Assembly: GCA_023435725.1 (NCBI GenBank)
Contig: JAEYRD010000116.1
Coordinates: 1 to 64,000 of the forward strand
DNA length: 64,000 nucleotides
DNA from: Pseudomonadota bacterium
GTDB taxonomy: Bacteria > Pseudomonadota > Alphaproteobacteria > Rhizobiales > Xanthobacteraceae
Reading direction: 5' to 3'
The notes beneath the pieces were generated by a model that was given only the letters and a program-made list of their open reading frames with translations, did not search any database and was not told the DNA's origin. Made by a program: the position numbers and the translations under genes. This document shows positions 1 through 8,746 of the stretch, in pieces (position 1 is the stretch's first letter; every line of letters starts with the position of its first letter).

Positions 1-18
1 GGTCGTCTCGATAAGGAA

Positions 19-46
19 GCCCGGAGCGCATCCGCGCGCTCCGGGC
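19..46 (-). terminator. Intrinsic terminator of the solute-binding protein gene
   Basis: An 11-bp perfect inverted repeat (GCCCGGAGCGC and its complement) with a 6-nt loop lies just after the stop codon of the upstream minus-strand gene. Read on the minus strand it is followed by a T-rich TTCCTTAT stretch, which fits a Rho-independent terminator. Confidence 0.8.
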
Positions 47-53
47 GGCTGCC

Positions 54-1400
54 TCAGAACTTCTTGCCCTCTTCCTTGAAGATGGCCTTCCAGTCTTTCA
101 CCAGACCGTCGAGCGCTTCCTGTGCGGTGCCCTTGTCAGCCACCACATAGTCATGCACGCGCTTCTGCTCTGCTTGGAGGAGCTGGGCGTAAGAAGGCTC
201 GGCCCAGAAATCGACGACCATTCCCATCGACTGCAGGAACTCCTTCGCGAAAGGCGCACTGTTCGGGAAGCCCGGATCGTTCAGCACGGACTTGGCGCAG
301 GAATAGCCGCCGAGCGCCCACCACTTCTTCTGAACGTCGCCGCCGGAGAACCACTTGATGTATTGCAGCGCTTCGCCCTGGTTCTTGGAGTAGGAAACAA
401 TCGAGATTCCCTGTCCGCCGAGCTGCGTCGCCTGTGCGGCAGGACCGGCCGGATTGACGAAGAAGCCGATCTTGTCGCCACCGACATTCGGGTCCTTGTG
501 GAGGCCCGGGAAGAACGCGAAGAAGTTCATCTGCAACGCGACCTGGCCCGACTTGAAGGCATCAAGCCCCTCCGACATGTAAGAATTGGAGGCGCCGGGA
601 GGCGTGCAGCACTTGTAGAGATCCTTGTAGGCCTCGAGCGCCTTGACAGCGCCAGGCGAGTTCACGAACCCGTCCATCGCATAAGGCTTTTTCGGATCGT
701 CGTATTTGAAGCCGTAGTCGTAGAGATAATTTGAAACGCCCATGGTGATGCCCTCCGAGCCACGCTCGGTATAGATCGAGGCGCCATAGACCTTCTTGCC
801 GTCGATTTCGCGGCCCTGGAAGAACTGCGCAATGTCGCGGAGTTCATCAAGCGTCTTTGGTACGGCGAGATCGCGGCCGTACTTGGCCTTGAAGTCCTTC
901 TGCACGTCCGGCCGCGCAAACCAGTCCTTGCGGTAGGTCCAGCCCACCGCATCGCCCATCGCCGGCAGCGCCCAATAGTTCGGCGTATTCTTCGGCCATT
1001 CGGAATAACCGACCACCGTCGCCGGCATGTAGTCGTCCATGCTGATTCCTTCCTTCTGGAAGAAATCATTGAGCTTGACGTACTGGCCATTCTCCGCGGC
1101 GCCGCCGATCCATTGTGAATCGCCGATAATGAGATCGCACAACGACCCGTGCGAATTGAGTTCGTTCAGGAAACGATCGGCATAATTGGTCCACGGCACA
1201 AATTCGAACTTCATGCCGATGCCTGTCTTGGCGGTGAAGTCCTTGGACAATTCGACCAGCGCGTTGGCCGGATCCCAGGCGGCCCAGCACAACGTGATGG
1301 TCTTGCCCTGCGCCTGTGCGGGGGTGGTCCCCGCTCCGAGACCGAACGCGGAGACAACAGCCCCGCATGCAACAGCAAGCGTCTTCAATGTCGGTTTCAT
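54..1400 (-). CDS. ABC transporter extracellular solute-binding protein, family 1 (sugar type)
   Basis: Periplasmic substrate-binding component of an ABC importer, 448 aa. I place the start at 1400 because an N-terminal secretion signal (MKPTLKTLAVACGAVVSAFG, then an AQA cleavage region) begins there; the frame is open 13 codons further up without signal features. The mature part has the pattern of family-1 carbohydrate binders: an early strand with CWAAWDPANALVEL, a central LPAMGDAVGWTYRKDWF region and a C-terminal GGQGISIVSYSKNQGEALQYIKWF block. No permease or ATPase gene is adjacent, and a terminator follows directly, so its partners must lie outside the window. The ligand cannot be told from sequence. 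An inverted repeat about 155 bp upstream may be its operator. Confidence 0.85.
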   Translation of the reverse strand: MKPTLKTLAVACGAVVSAFGLGAGTTPAQAQGKTITLCWAAWDPANALVELSKDFTAKTGIGMKFEFVPWTNYADRFLNELNSHGSLCDLIIGDSQWIGGAAENGQYVKLNDFFQKEGISMDDYMPATVVGYSEWPKNTPNYWALPAMGDAVGWTYRKDWFARPDVQKDFKAKYGRDLAVPKTLDELRDIAQFFQGREIDGKKVYGASIYTERGSEGITMGVSNYLYDYGFKYDDPKKPYAMDGFVNSPGAVKALEAYKDLYKCCTPPGASNSYMSEGLDAFKSGQVALQMNFFAFFPGLHKDPNVGGDKIGFFVNPAGPAAQATQLGGQGISIVSYSKNQGEALQYIKWFSGGDVQKKWWALGGYSCAKSVLNDPGFPNSAPFAKEFLQSMGMVVDFWAEPSYAQLLQAEQKRVHDYVVADKGTAQEALDGLVKDWKAIFKEEGKKF

Positions 1401-1810
1401 TTCGCGTTCCCTCCGGGTGGCCGGCCATCGACATGACACGGCTTTCCTACCCGCTCGAATGCTTCGAGCAGAGCGACACAGTTCGTGACGAGCTGAGTAA
1501 CTAAACTGACGTTTCCTCGTGCCACCCGGATTCTAGAGGCCCGGCAGGCTCGATTTGTTTAGTGAAACACGGATTACTAAACATTGCAAGCGAAGTTGGC
1601 GGCACAGCCGGACCGCAGGTCCTCACCGCGATCGGTGGCGTGGTTGGTTGGAGCGTGAAGTCGTGGTCGCGGTCGGCGTCATCGCGCTTGAGATAACTCC
1701 GGAAGTCCTGTCAGCGGACGGTGACATCGATACCGACCGCCGCCAGCGCGCTGCCCCAGACACAACGATCGTCACGGGGATTCAATGCCCGCAGACATCG
1801 CGATGTCTGA
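1401..1810. other. Intergenic region between hupT and the solute-binding protein gene
   Basis: About 410 bp without a convincing gene. Open frames here have no homology I recognise and no good ribosome binding site. It should hold the promoter of the solute-binding protein gene and contains the inverted repeat listed at 1556-1583. Confidence 0.5.
1556..1583. promoter_or_regulatory. Candidate operator: 8-bp inverted repeat with 12-nt spacer
   Basis: TGTTTAGT, a 12-nt spacer and ACTAAACA form a perfect inverted repeat, with another ACTAAAC half-site near 1500. Its place upstream of a sugar-binding protein gene suggests a repressor site, perhaps of LacI or GntR type. The regulator is unknown. 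Confidence 0.4.
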
Positions 1811-3196
1811 TCATTCGAAATGCACGGTTGGGGCGGCCTGCAGCGCAAAAGAGAATGTCGCGCCGCCTTCCGGCTCGTTCGTAGCGAGGAGCTCGCCGCC
1901 ATGCTCGCGCACGATGCCGTAGCTGATCCAGAGGCCGAGCCCCGTGCCCTCGCCGACCCGCTTGGTCGTGAAGAAGGGTTCGAAGATGTGGTTGATGTGG
2001 TCCTTGTCTATTCCTGGACCGTTGTCGGAGATCCGGAACAGGATCTCGTTGCCCCTGCGCGCCGCCGAGACGACCAGCCGAGGCGACCCGGTGCTGCGCA
2101 TCGCATCGATCGCATTCTCCACGAGATTGACAATGACCTGGTGCAATTGTCCCTCGTTGCCGGAGATCCAGAGCTCCGGCTCGAGCTCCATCTGCAGGTC
2201 GATGCGCACCTGCTTGGTGCGGACGGCCCACAGCACCGCGGTGTTGATCAAGCGCTCGATGTTGACGTGCTCGACCTCGCCGAGCTTGCTGAAGGAGAGC
2301 CGGCGCAGGTTCTTCACGATCTCGCTGATGCGGACCGCACCCTCCATGGTGCCCTCGATCAACGGACCGAAATCCTCGAGAACGTCATCGATCCGCAGGC
2401 TCTTCTTCAGCGCGGCGAGGTCGCTCGCCCGGCCCTTACCGTGAATCGCATCGAGATAGGCGACGATGGCCGCTCGATAACGTATCAACGTGTGAATATT
2501 GCCGTAGACGAAGCTGATCGGATTGTTCAGCTCGTGCGCGACGCCGGCGACGAGCCGGCCAAGGCTCGCCATCTTCTCCTGCTCAACAAGCTGCCGCTGG
2601 GCGCGCTGCAATTCGTGATGTGCCTTGTGCAGCGCCTCGTAGGCGCGCCGCAGCTCGCCGATCGGCCGGCCCGTCAACACCACGCCGATGAAGCGGCCGC
2701 GATGATCGTGGCGCGGGGAGCTGTTTATCGCAAAGAGATCGGTACTGCCGGCTTCCGTCGAGAATCTCAATTCACCATCGACGACGTCCGACGTGCCGCG
2801 CGGCTTAAGCAGTGGCACCAGCTTGGCACCGTCGGCAGCATCGATGACGTCGGCGATGTTCCTGCCGACAACGTCCTCGACGCTGCGCCCGAGCGCATGC
2901 TGGAACGCGGAATTGACCTGTTGCACCAGCCCTCTGGCGTCACAGACGATCAGGATGTCCGAGACGGACTCGATGACGTTAGTGACGAAGGCCTGCGCCT
3001 CCTCGAGCTCCGCGTTCTTGTGTTCGAGGTCGACTTCGTAGCGCAACAGGTCCGAATAGACCTCGTCCATCTTGCGGATGACTTCGATCCAGGCGCCTTC
3101 GCGTTCGCGATCGAACTCGATCGCGCCGCCGTCGGTGACCAGCTTGAGAAGCGAATCCGCCTCGCTTCCTTCAGGAGAATGCGTCGCCTTTGGCAT
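1811..3196 (-). CDS. hupT: Hydrogenase-linked sensor histidine kinase HupT
   Basis: Cytoplasmic histidine kinase, 461 aa, with no membrane segments. An N-terminal coiled region (about residues 40-75) leads into a PAS-like domain (about 70-190). The dimerisation and phospho-acceptor segment carries GRLVAGVAHELNNPISF (about 220), and the ATPase domain has the N box (VNLVENAIDAM), G1 (ISDNGPGI) and G2 (GEGTGLGLWIS). In HupT/HoxJ systems the regulatory hydrogenase HupUV controls this kinase, which acts on HupR/HoxA. Here it is last in the long minus-strand hup/hyp operon, overlaps the end of hoxA by 26 nt, and lies with hupUV in one locus. That supports a working H2-sensing cascade. The ATG at 3196 is preceded by a weak GAGAA element. 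Confidence 0.88.
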   Translation of the reverse strand: MPKATHSPEGSEADSLLKLVTDGGAIEFDREREGAWIEVIRKMDEVYSDLLRYEVDLEHKNAELEEAQAFVTNVIESVSDILIVCDARGLVQQVNSAFQHALGRSVEDVVGRNIADVIDAADGAKLVPLLKPRGTSDVVDGELRFSTEAGSTDLFAINSSPRHDHRGRFIGVVLTGRPIGELRRAYEALHKAHHELQRAQRQLVEQEKMASLGRLVAGVAHELNNPISFVYGNIHTLIRYRAAIVAYLDAIHGKGRASDLAALKKSLRIDDVLEDFGPLIEGTMEGAVRISEIVKNLRRLSFSKLGEVEHVNIERLINTAVLWAVRTKQVRIDLQMELEPELWISGNEGQLHQVIVNLVENAIDAMRSTGSPRLVVSAARRGNEILFRISDNGPGIDKDHINHIFEPFFTTKRVGEGTGLGLWISYGIVREHGGELLATNEPEGGATFSFALQAAPTVHFE

Positions 3197-4628
3197 TTTT
3201 TCTCAAGTCATACCTGGACAGCTTGTTCCTGAGACCCACCCGTGACAGACCCAGCTCGCTGGCGACACGACTGATATTTCCCTCGTACCTCTCCAGATAG
3301 TTCATGATAACCGACTTCTCGAGATCCTCCACCTTGTCTTTCAGCGAGGCCGATCCGTTCAGCTTGCCGTGGGCCGCAATCGGCGGGGATCGCTTCCCGT
3401 TGCGGCGCCCGAGCAGCGGCGGGGCACGCAGCTCATCCTGGTCGGCGAGGACCGCCATGCGCTGGATCTCGTTCTGAAGCTCGCGCACGTTGCCCGGCCA
3501 GTGATATTTGGCGAATTCATCCAGTGCCGAACGTGCGAAGCGCAGGTTCGGCCGGTTGAAGGAGCTCTTGACCGCCGACAGCACGCCCTCAGCAATCAGC
3601 GGGATGTCCATCGGACGCTCGCGCAGCGCCGGCATGTGCACCGGGAATGCGGCAAGGCGGTAATACAGGTCGCGCCGGAAGCGGCCGGCTTCGACCTCGG
3701 CCTCCAGGTCGCGGTTGGTCGCCGCCACCACGCGGACGTCGACCTTGCGCACGCGCTGCGCGCCGAGCGGCCGGATCTCGCTCTCCTGCAGCACGCGCAG
3801 GAGCTTGACCTGGAACGCCGGCGAGGTCTCGCCGATCTCGTCGAGGAAGATCGTGCCGCCATCCGCGACCTCGAACAGGCCGATGCGGTCCTGGTACGCG
3901 CCGGTGAAGGCGCCCTTCTTGCACCCGAACAGCTCGCTCTCCAGCAGCTCGTCCGGCAGCGCACCGCAGTTCTCGACCACGAAGGCCTTGCTGGCCCGCG
4001 CCGAGCCGTAATGGATGGCACGCGCCAGCAGCTCCTTGCCGGTGCCGGACTCACCGGTGATCAGTACCGAGATATCGTAGTCGGCGGCGCGCCTGCCGAG
4101 CTCGATCACGCCATGCATCGGGCTTTCCGCCGAATGCACGATGCGGTCGAAGTCGTAGAGCTGCCTGGCCGCTCCGCGCTTGACCGAGACCACCTTCTTG
4201 ATGTGCCCTGACGTCGCCTTGACGTCGACGCCGGCGGTCTCCGTCTCCTTCTGCAGCCGATAGAGCTGAACCGCCTCCTTGACGGTCTCGACCAGCTGGT
4301 CCGGCTGCCAGGGCTTGGTAATGTATTGATAGATGCCGGCTTCGTTCAGTCCCGCGATGATGTCCTCGGATTCCGAATAGCCGGAAATGATCATGCGCAC
4401 CGGATCCGGCCAGAGCTCGCGCACGCGCTTCAGGAAGCTCACGCCGGATTCGTGCGGCATCCGCTGGTCACAGAGAATCGCGTGGACGATCTCGCCCTCC
4501 AGCAGCTTCTCCGCATCGGTCGCGTTGCCGACGCAGAGCACTTCGAAATCCTCCTTGAGCACGCGCCGCAACGCTTCCTGCGAGCGGACCTCGTCGTCGA
4601 CGACGAGAATGGTTCCCTGAATGCTCAC
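3171..4628 (-). CDS. hoxA: Sigma-54-dependent response regulator HoxA (NtrC family)
   Basis: Transcriptional activator of hydrogenase genes, 485 aa. It has an N-terminal receiver domain (residues 1-125) with the acidic pair VVDDE, phospho-acceptor Asp in ILCDQRMP and Lys in ITKPW. The central AAA+ domain has Walker A GESGTGKE, the sigma-54 contact loop GAFTGA and Walker B GTIFLDEIGE. A C-terminal Fis-type helix-turn-helix follows (ISRVASELGLSRVGLRNKL). Its start overlaps the hoxX stop (ATGA) and its end overlaps hupT. It is the natural activator for the sigma-54 promoters seen before hupS and hupG. In this family the unphosphorylated form is often the active one; that is family knowledge, not shown here. 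Confidence 0.92.
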   Translation of the reverse strand: MSIQGTILVVDDEVRSQEALRRVLKEDFEVLCVGNATDAEKLLEGEIVHAILCDQRMPHESGVSFLKRVRELWPDPVRMIISGYSESEDIIAGLNEAGIYQYITKPWQPDQLVETVKEAVQLYRLQKETETAGVDVKATSGHIKKVVSVKRGAARQLYDFDRIVHSAESPMHGVIELGRRAADYDISVLITGESGTGKELLARAIHYGSARASKAFVVENCGALPDELLESELFGCKKGAFTGAYQDRIGLFEVADGGTIFLDEIGETSPAFQVKLLRVLQESEIRPLGAQRVRKVDVRVVAATNRDLEAEVEAGRFRRDLYYRLAAFPVHMPALRERPMDIPLIAEGVLSAVKSSFNRPNLRFARSALDEFAKYHWPGNVRELQNEIQRMAVLADQDELRAPPLLGRRNGKRSPPIAAHGKLNGSASLKDKVEDLEKSVIMNYLERYEGNISRVASELGLSRVGLRNKLSRYDLRKNAKGDAFS

Positions 4629-6328
4629 GATGGCACCGCCATGCCGACAGGCCGCCCCTGCGCCCGCCGAGACCGATGGCTTGCGATGGTCAATGGCGTG
4701 CGCGATTTCGCTACCTTGTGGATGAAGTTGTAGCGCGCGACATGGTAGCTCGGATCGAAACCATAGAAATTCAACTTCATCCGCCGCAACTCCTCGTCGC
4801 GGTAGGCCTGCAAGGGCTTCTCCGCCTCATCGGCGGCTCGCCGCTTCTGCTTGGCGGCGAGCCGCATAGCAAAGGCGGCATCCGACGCCATGTCGACGCC
4901 GCCCTTCACGAGGCTTGTGTCTTCAAGTTCCACGCCTGACATCACGCGGTCGACGATGCCGAGACGCCGTGCCTCCGCCACGCCCATCGGGAGCCGGCAT
5001 TGCGTGATCCGGGTTGCGTTCGCAGCACCCGCACGGCGCGGCAACAGATAGGTCCAGTATTCCGAGCCGTAGAGATTGCCCATGTCCTTGTAATGCGGAT
5101 TGAGGACGATCTGGTCGCTCGCCCAGACCTCATCGGCGGCGAGGCTCAGGAAGACGCCGCCCGCACCCGCATTGCCGCGAATGACAGAGATGACGAGGCG
5201 GTCGGTCGTCTCGATGATCGCGCGGGCGAGATCGTCGATCGCGTTGATGTTGCGCCAGGACTCGTCGGCGGCGCTTTCGGCCGCCTCGATCTCGGCGAGA
5301 TGGATCCCGTTCGACCAATAGTCTCGGGCGCCGGTCAGGAGCAGCACCCTGGTCGGGCGCGCCAGCGCGGCGCGATAGGCGTCGAGCAGAGCTGCACAGT
5401 CACTGGTACTCATGGCGCCATTGTAGAAGGAAAACTGCAGCTCGCCGACCTCGCCATGCTCGCAATATCGGATCGGGGCGTAGCCGCAACCGGGCCGATG
5501 CGGTAAACGCGCCGCCTCTGCGGCGAAGATCTTTGCCGCCGGCAGCTTCAGGCTCTTCGGCTCGAGCCGCCTGACATGGCCGATCCAGACTGCGCCATCG
5601 ACCGTGGCACGCGCCAGCGCGCCGTCGCATTGCGCGACGACGGTGCCCGGCACGCCGGAGATGTCGTGCGCCTCATGTGCGTCGAACAGCCTGACGTCCT
5701 GGAAGAACAGGCTGTCGGCGAGGCCCGGCATGCCGTCAGCGCTGTTGATCTTGCGCAGAATGGTCGCGGTCGTGTCGTGCTGCCAGTCGATCGTCCGGTC
5801 CACCTGACGGCAAGGTCCTCGTACGCGAATGCGTGGGTCGCCCGCGCGCATCGGCTGTGGAGCTGCCCGTCCGGCTTCGATCGCCTCGATGGCTTCGAGC
5901 ACGGCCTCGACCGCGTACGACGTCACCTCCTTGCGGTAGATGCTGGACTTGGCCGCGCGCCGCATCGGGAAGCTGCGGAACGCCCAGACCGGACCGGCAT
6001 CGAACTCGCCGTTCGCCTGCAACACTGTAACACCCCACTCGCTTGCGCCTTCGAGAATTCCCCAGTCGAGTGCGGCTGGACCACGGTCGCCGGGCGGGCC
6101 GGGATGGACGACAAGGCAGCGCACGCTCCGCCAGATGTCGTCGGGGATCGCCCGCTTCAGGAACGGCGCGATCACCAGGTCCGGTCGATGCAGCGCCACG
6201 CTCTCGCGCGTCACGTCGGCATGGATGTCGAGCTCCACCGAGACGTCGTGGCCTCGCTCTCTGAGCTCGATATGGAGCCGCTGCGTCAGGCTGTTGAAGG
6301 AATGCGACAGGAGCAGGATGCGCATCAT
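4625..6328 (-). CDS. hoxX: Hydrogenase maturation protein HoxX
   Basis: 567-aa two-domain protein. The N-terminal half resembles formyl-tetrahydrofolate-using transferases (start MRILLLSHSFNSLTQRLH; motif HPGPPGDRGPAALDWGI near residue 80). The C-terminal half resembles enoyl-CoA hydratase/isomerase enzymes (IRGNAGAGGVFLSLAADEVW). HoxX makes the CO ligand of [NiFe]-hydrogenase from formyl units under oxic conditions, so it fits an aerobic or microaerobic hydrogen oxidiser. Two consecutive ATGs (6328 and 6325) lie 5-8 nt after the hypE stop. I chose the first; the frame stays open far upstream into hypE but that part is antisense-like. It overlaps hoxA by 4 nt. Confidence 0.92.
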   Translation of the reverse strand: MMRILLLSHSFNSLTQRLHIELRERGHDVSVELDIHADVTRESVALHRPDLVIAPFLKRAIPDDIWRSVRCLVVHPGPPGDRGPAALDWGILEGASEWGVTVLQANGEFDAGPVWAFRSFPMRRAAKSSIYRKEVTSYAVEAVLEAIEAIEAGRAAPQPMRAGDPRIRVRGPCRQVDRTIDWQHDTTATILRKINSADGMPGLADSLFFQDVRLFDAHEAHDISGVPGTVVAQCDGALARATVDGAVWIGHVRRLEPKSLKLPAAKIFAAEAARLPHRPGCGYAPIRYCEHGEVGELQFSFYNGAMSTSDCAALLDAYRAALARPTRVLLLTGARDYWSNGIHLAEIEAAESAADESWRNINAIDDLARAIIETTDRLVISVIRGNAGAGGVFLSLAADEVWASDQIVLNPHYKDMGNLYGSEYWTYLLPRRAGAANATRITQCRLPMGVAEARRLGIVDRVMSGVELEDTSLVKGGVDMASDAAFAMRLAAKQKRRAADEAEKPLQAYRDEELRRMKLNFYGFDPSYHVARYNFIHKVAKSRTPLTIASHRSRRAQGRPVGMAVPS

Positions 6329-6333
6329 GAGCC

Positions 6334-7374
6334 TCAGCAGATCCTGGGCAGTTGTTCGCCCGACAGCCAGTCGACGATTCGCCCGCCACCAAAGCTCGTT
6401 GCCATCTGCACGAAATGGTGATCGTCGGCAATGGCCTCGCCGATATCCGCGGAGTCGCGGCCAAGCGGATGCGCGCGCATCGCAGCCAACACGGCTCCGG
6501 CAACCTCGGGCGCGACGATCGAGACGAGCTTGCCCTCGTTGGCAACATGGAGCGGATCGAGCCCGAGCAGCTCGCATGCTGCCGCCACACCCGGCTTTAC
6601 CGGGATCGCTGCTTCCTGAAGGCGAAAGCCGAGGTCGGATTGCTGAGCGATCTCGTTCAGCGTGGCGGCGAGCCCGCCGCGCGTGGGGTCGCGCATCAGA
6701 CGGATACCGCGACCACCGGCTTCGACCATCTTCGCGACGAGATCGTTCAGTGCCGCCGAATCGGAGACGATCTCGGTCTCGAAGGCGAGATTCTGCCGCT
6801 TCGACATGATCGCCACGCCGTGATCGCCGAGCGTACCAGAGATCAGGACACGATCGCCGACGCGCGCATTCTCGGCCGAGAGATCGAGCCCATCAGGTAC
6901 GACGCCGACGCCGGCGGTCGAGATAAACAGGCCGTCGGCCTTGCCGCGCTCGACTACCTTGGTATCGCCGGTAATGATGTAGACGCCGGCCGTGCGCGCC
7001 GCCGCCCCCATCGACTCCGCGATCACCTTGAGGTCGGAGAAGCGAAAGCCTTCCTCGATGATAAAGCTCGCCGAGAGATAGAGCGGCCGCGCGCCGGCCA
7101 TGGCGATGTCGTTGACGGTGCCGTGCACCGCGAGCGAGCCGATATTGCCGCCGGGAAAGAACAGCGGCGAGACCACGTAGCCGTCGGTCGTCATCACCAT
7201 GCGCCCGGCACCGACATCGAAGGCCGACTGGTCGTTGCCGCGTGCCAGCCATTCATTGCCGAACGCCTCGTGAAACAGGCCCGAGATCAACTGCGCCATG
7301 GCACGGCCGCCCGAACCGTGGGACAGGTCGACGCAGCCGTTCCGGATATCGAGCTTGCGTTGATAGGCCTTCAT
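6334..7374 (-). CDS. hypE: Hydrogenase maturation carbamoyl dehydratase HypE
   Basis: HypE converts the carbamoyl group received from HypF into a thiocyanate on its C-terminal Cys, which becomes the cyanide ligand of the NiFe site. The 346-aa product begins MKAYQRKLDIRNGCVDLSHG and has the glycine-rich AIR-synthase-like motif DLSHGSGGRAM. It ends in PRIC, the conserved tail with the acceptor Cys, which supports a complete, functional protein. The ATG at 7374 overlaps the hypD stop (ATGA). A longer reading starting at 7548 is only open frame inside hypD. Confidence 0.95.
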   Translation of the reverse strand: MKAYQRKLDIRNGCVDLSHGSGGRAMAQLISGLFHEAFGNEWLARGNDQSAFDVGAGRMVMTTDGYVVSPLFFPGGNIGSLAVHGTVNDIAMAGARPLYLSASFIIEEGFRFSDLKVIAESMGAAARTAGVYIITGDTKVVERGKADGLFISTAGVGVVPDGLDLSAENARVGDRVLISGTLGDHGVAIMSKRQNLAFETEIVSDSAALNDLVAKMVEAGGRGIRLMRDPTRGGLAATLNEIAQQSDLGFRLQEAAIPVKPGVAAACELLGLDPLHVANEGKLVSIVAPEVAGAVLAAMRAHPLGRDSADIGEAIADDHHFVQMATSFGGGRIVDWLSGEQLPRIC

Positions 7375-8513
7375 GACGCCCGACTCTGCTGGTGGTCCCG
7401 GAAGCGGCCGTAAGTCCAGTGCGCTGCGCAGGCGCCTTCGGAGGAGACCATGCAAGACCCCATCGGGGTCTCCGGCGTGCAGACGGTGCCGAACAGCTTG
7501 CAGTCGACCGGCTTCTTCACCCCGCGCAGGATGGCGCCGCATTCGCACGCGGGATTGTCGTCGACGCGCAGCTCGTTCATGTCGAAGCGGACCTCGGCGT
7601 CGTATTTGGCGTAAGCGCGCTTCAGTTTCAGCCCGCTATAGGGAACCTGCCCGAGTCCACGCCATTCGAACTGATCACGCAACTCGAAGATATCGGAAAC
7701 CTCCTCCTTTGCGCGCAGATTGCCGTCGCGCGTCACTGCGCGGCTGTACTGGTTCTCGACCTCATGTCGATGTTCGTTGGCCTGCCGCACCAGCATCAGG
7801 ATCGCCTGCATCATGTCGAGCGGCTCGAAGCCCGCGATCACCACTGGCTTTCCGAACTCCTCAGCGAAGAATTCGTAAGGCGCCGTGCCGATGATGGTCG
7901 AGACGTGAGCCGGCCCGACGAAGCCGTCGATCTCGACGCGGCCGATGTTGCGGATATCGGGGCTCTCCAGAATATTCTGCATCGCCGGCGGCGTCAGCAC
8001 GTGGTTGCAGAAGACGCTGAAGTTTTTGAGCTGCTTCTTCTCGGCCAGCCGGATCATGACTGCCGTCGGTGGAGTCGTCGTCTCGAAGCCGATGGCGAAG
8101 AACACGACCTCGCGTTCTGGATTGTCCGTGGCGATCCGGATCGCGTCGATGGTGGAATAGACCATGCGGATGTCGGCACCGCGCGCCTTCGCCTTCAGGA
8201 GCGATGCGCCCTGCGAGCCTGGAACGCGCATCAGGTCGCCATAGACGCACAAGATGATATCCGGCCGCTCGGCGAGCCGGATAGCCATGTCGATGCGCCC
8301 GGCCGGCAGCACGCAGACCGGACAGCCGGGGCCGTGGATCATCCGCACGTTCCTCGGCAGCATGTCCTCGAGACCGTAGCGCGAGATCGCGTGCGTGTGG
8401 CCGCCGCAGAATTCCATGAAGCGATAGGGCCGTTGAGCATCGGCCTCCGCGCGAATTGCCTTCGCGAGCCCGAGCGCGATTTCCTTGTCACGAAACTCGT
8501 CAGCATATTTCAT
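7371..8513 (-). CDS. hypD: Hydrogenase maturation protein HypD
   Basis: Fe-S scaffold protein on which, with HypC, the Fe(CN)2CO group is assembled. The 380-aa product has the family motifs FMEFCGGHTHAI (about residue 32-43), HGPGCPVCVLP (about 60-70) and a C-terminal Cys-rich region with CECGAIL and a Cys pair in GSCMVSSEGACAAHW. Length is usual for HypD. It overlaps hypC and hypE by 4 nt each, pointing to translational coupling in the hyp operon. Confidence 0.95.
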   Translation of the reverse strand: MKYADEFRDKEIALGLAKAIRAEADAQRPYRFMEFCGGHTHAISRYGLEDMLPRNVRMIHGPGCPVCVLPAGRIDMAIRLAERPDIILCVYGDLMRVPGSQGASLLKAKARGADIRMVYSTIDAIRIATDNPEREVVFFAIGFETTTPPTAVMIRLAEKKQLKNFSVFCNHVLTPPAMQNILESPDIRNIGRVEIDGFVGPAHVSTIIGTAPYEFFAEEFGKPVVIAGFEPLDMMQAILMLVRQANEHRHEVENQYSRAVTRDGNLRAKEEVSDIFELRDQFEWRGLGQVPYSGLKLKRAYAKYDAEVRFDMNELRVDDNPACECGAILRGVKKPVDCKLFGTVCTPETPMGSCMVSSEGACAAHWTYGRFRDHQQSRAS

Positions 8514-8746
8514 GATGCCGCTCCCTGCCCCTCGGCGCTGAGCTCGCGCAACAATTCAAGCGTCCGCCTCGCCTCCTCCGGATCGATTTTGGTGAGGGCA
8601 TAGCCGACATGAATGATCACGTAGTCGCCGACGGCGAGATCTTCGATCAATGCCACAGATATCTCCTTGCTGACGCCGTCGATGGAGACGATCGCCATCT
8701 CGTCGGGCAAGAGTCTTGTGACCTCCGCAGGTATTGCGAGACACAT
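8510..8746 (-). CDS. hypC: Hydrogenase maturation chaperone HypC
   Basis: Small (78 aa) HypC/HybG/HupF family chaperone that works with HypD to carry iron with its diatomic ligands to the large-subunit precursor. The N-terminal MCLAIP contains the essential Cys2. The acidic, helix-rich tail IDPEEARRTLELLREL is typical. It lies between hypF (1-nt overlap) and hypD (4-nt overlap). A paralogue, HupF, is encoded at 15644-15940. Confidence 0.93.
   Translation of the reverse strand: MCLAIPAEVTRLLPDEMAIVSIDGVSKEISVALIEDLAVGDYVIIHVGYALTKIDPEEARRTLELLRELSAEGQGAAS

Noticed and set aside
1820..3232. 470-codon open frame opposite hupT
   Set aside because: Antisense shadow; the minus-strand kinase has all kinase motifs.
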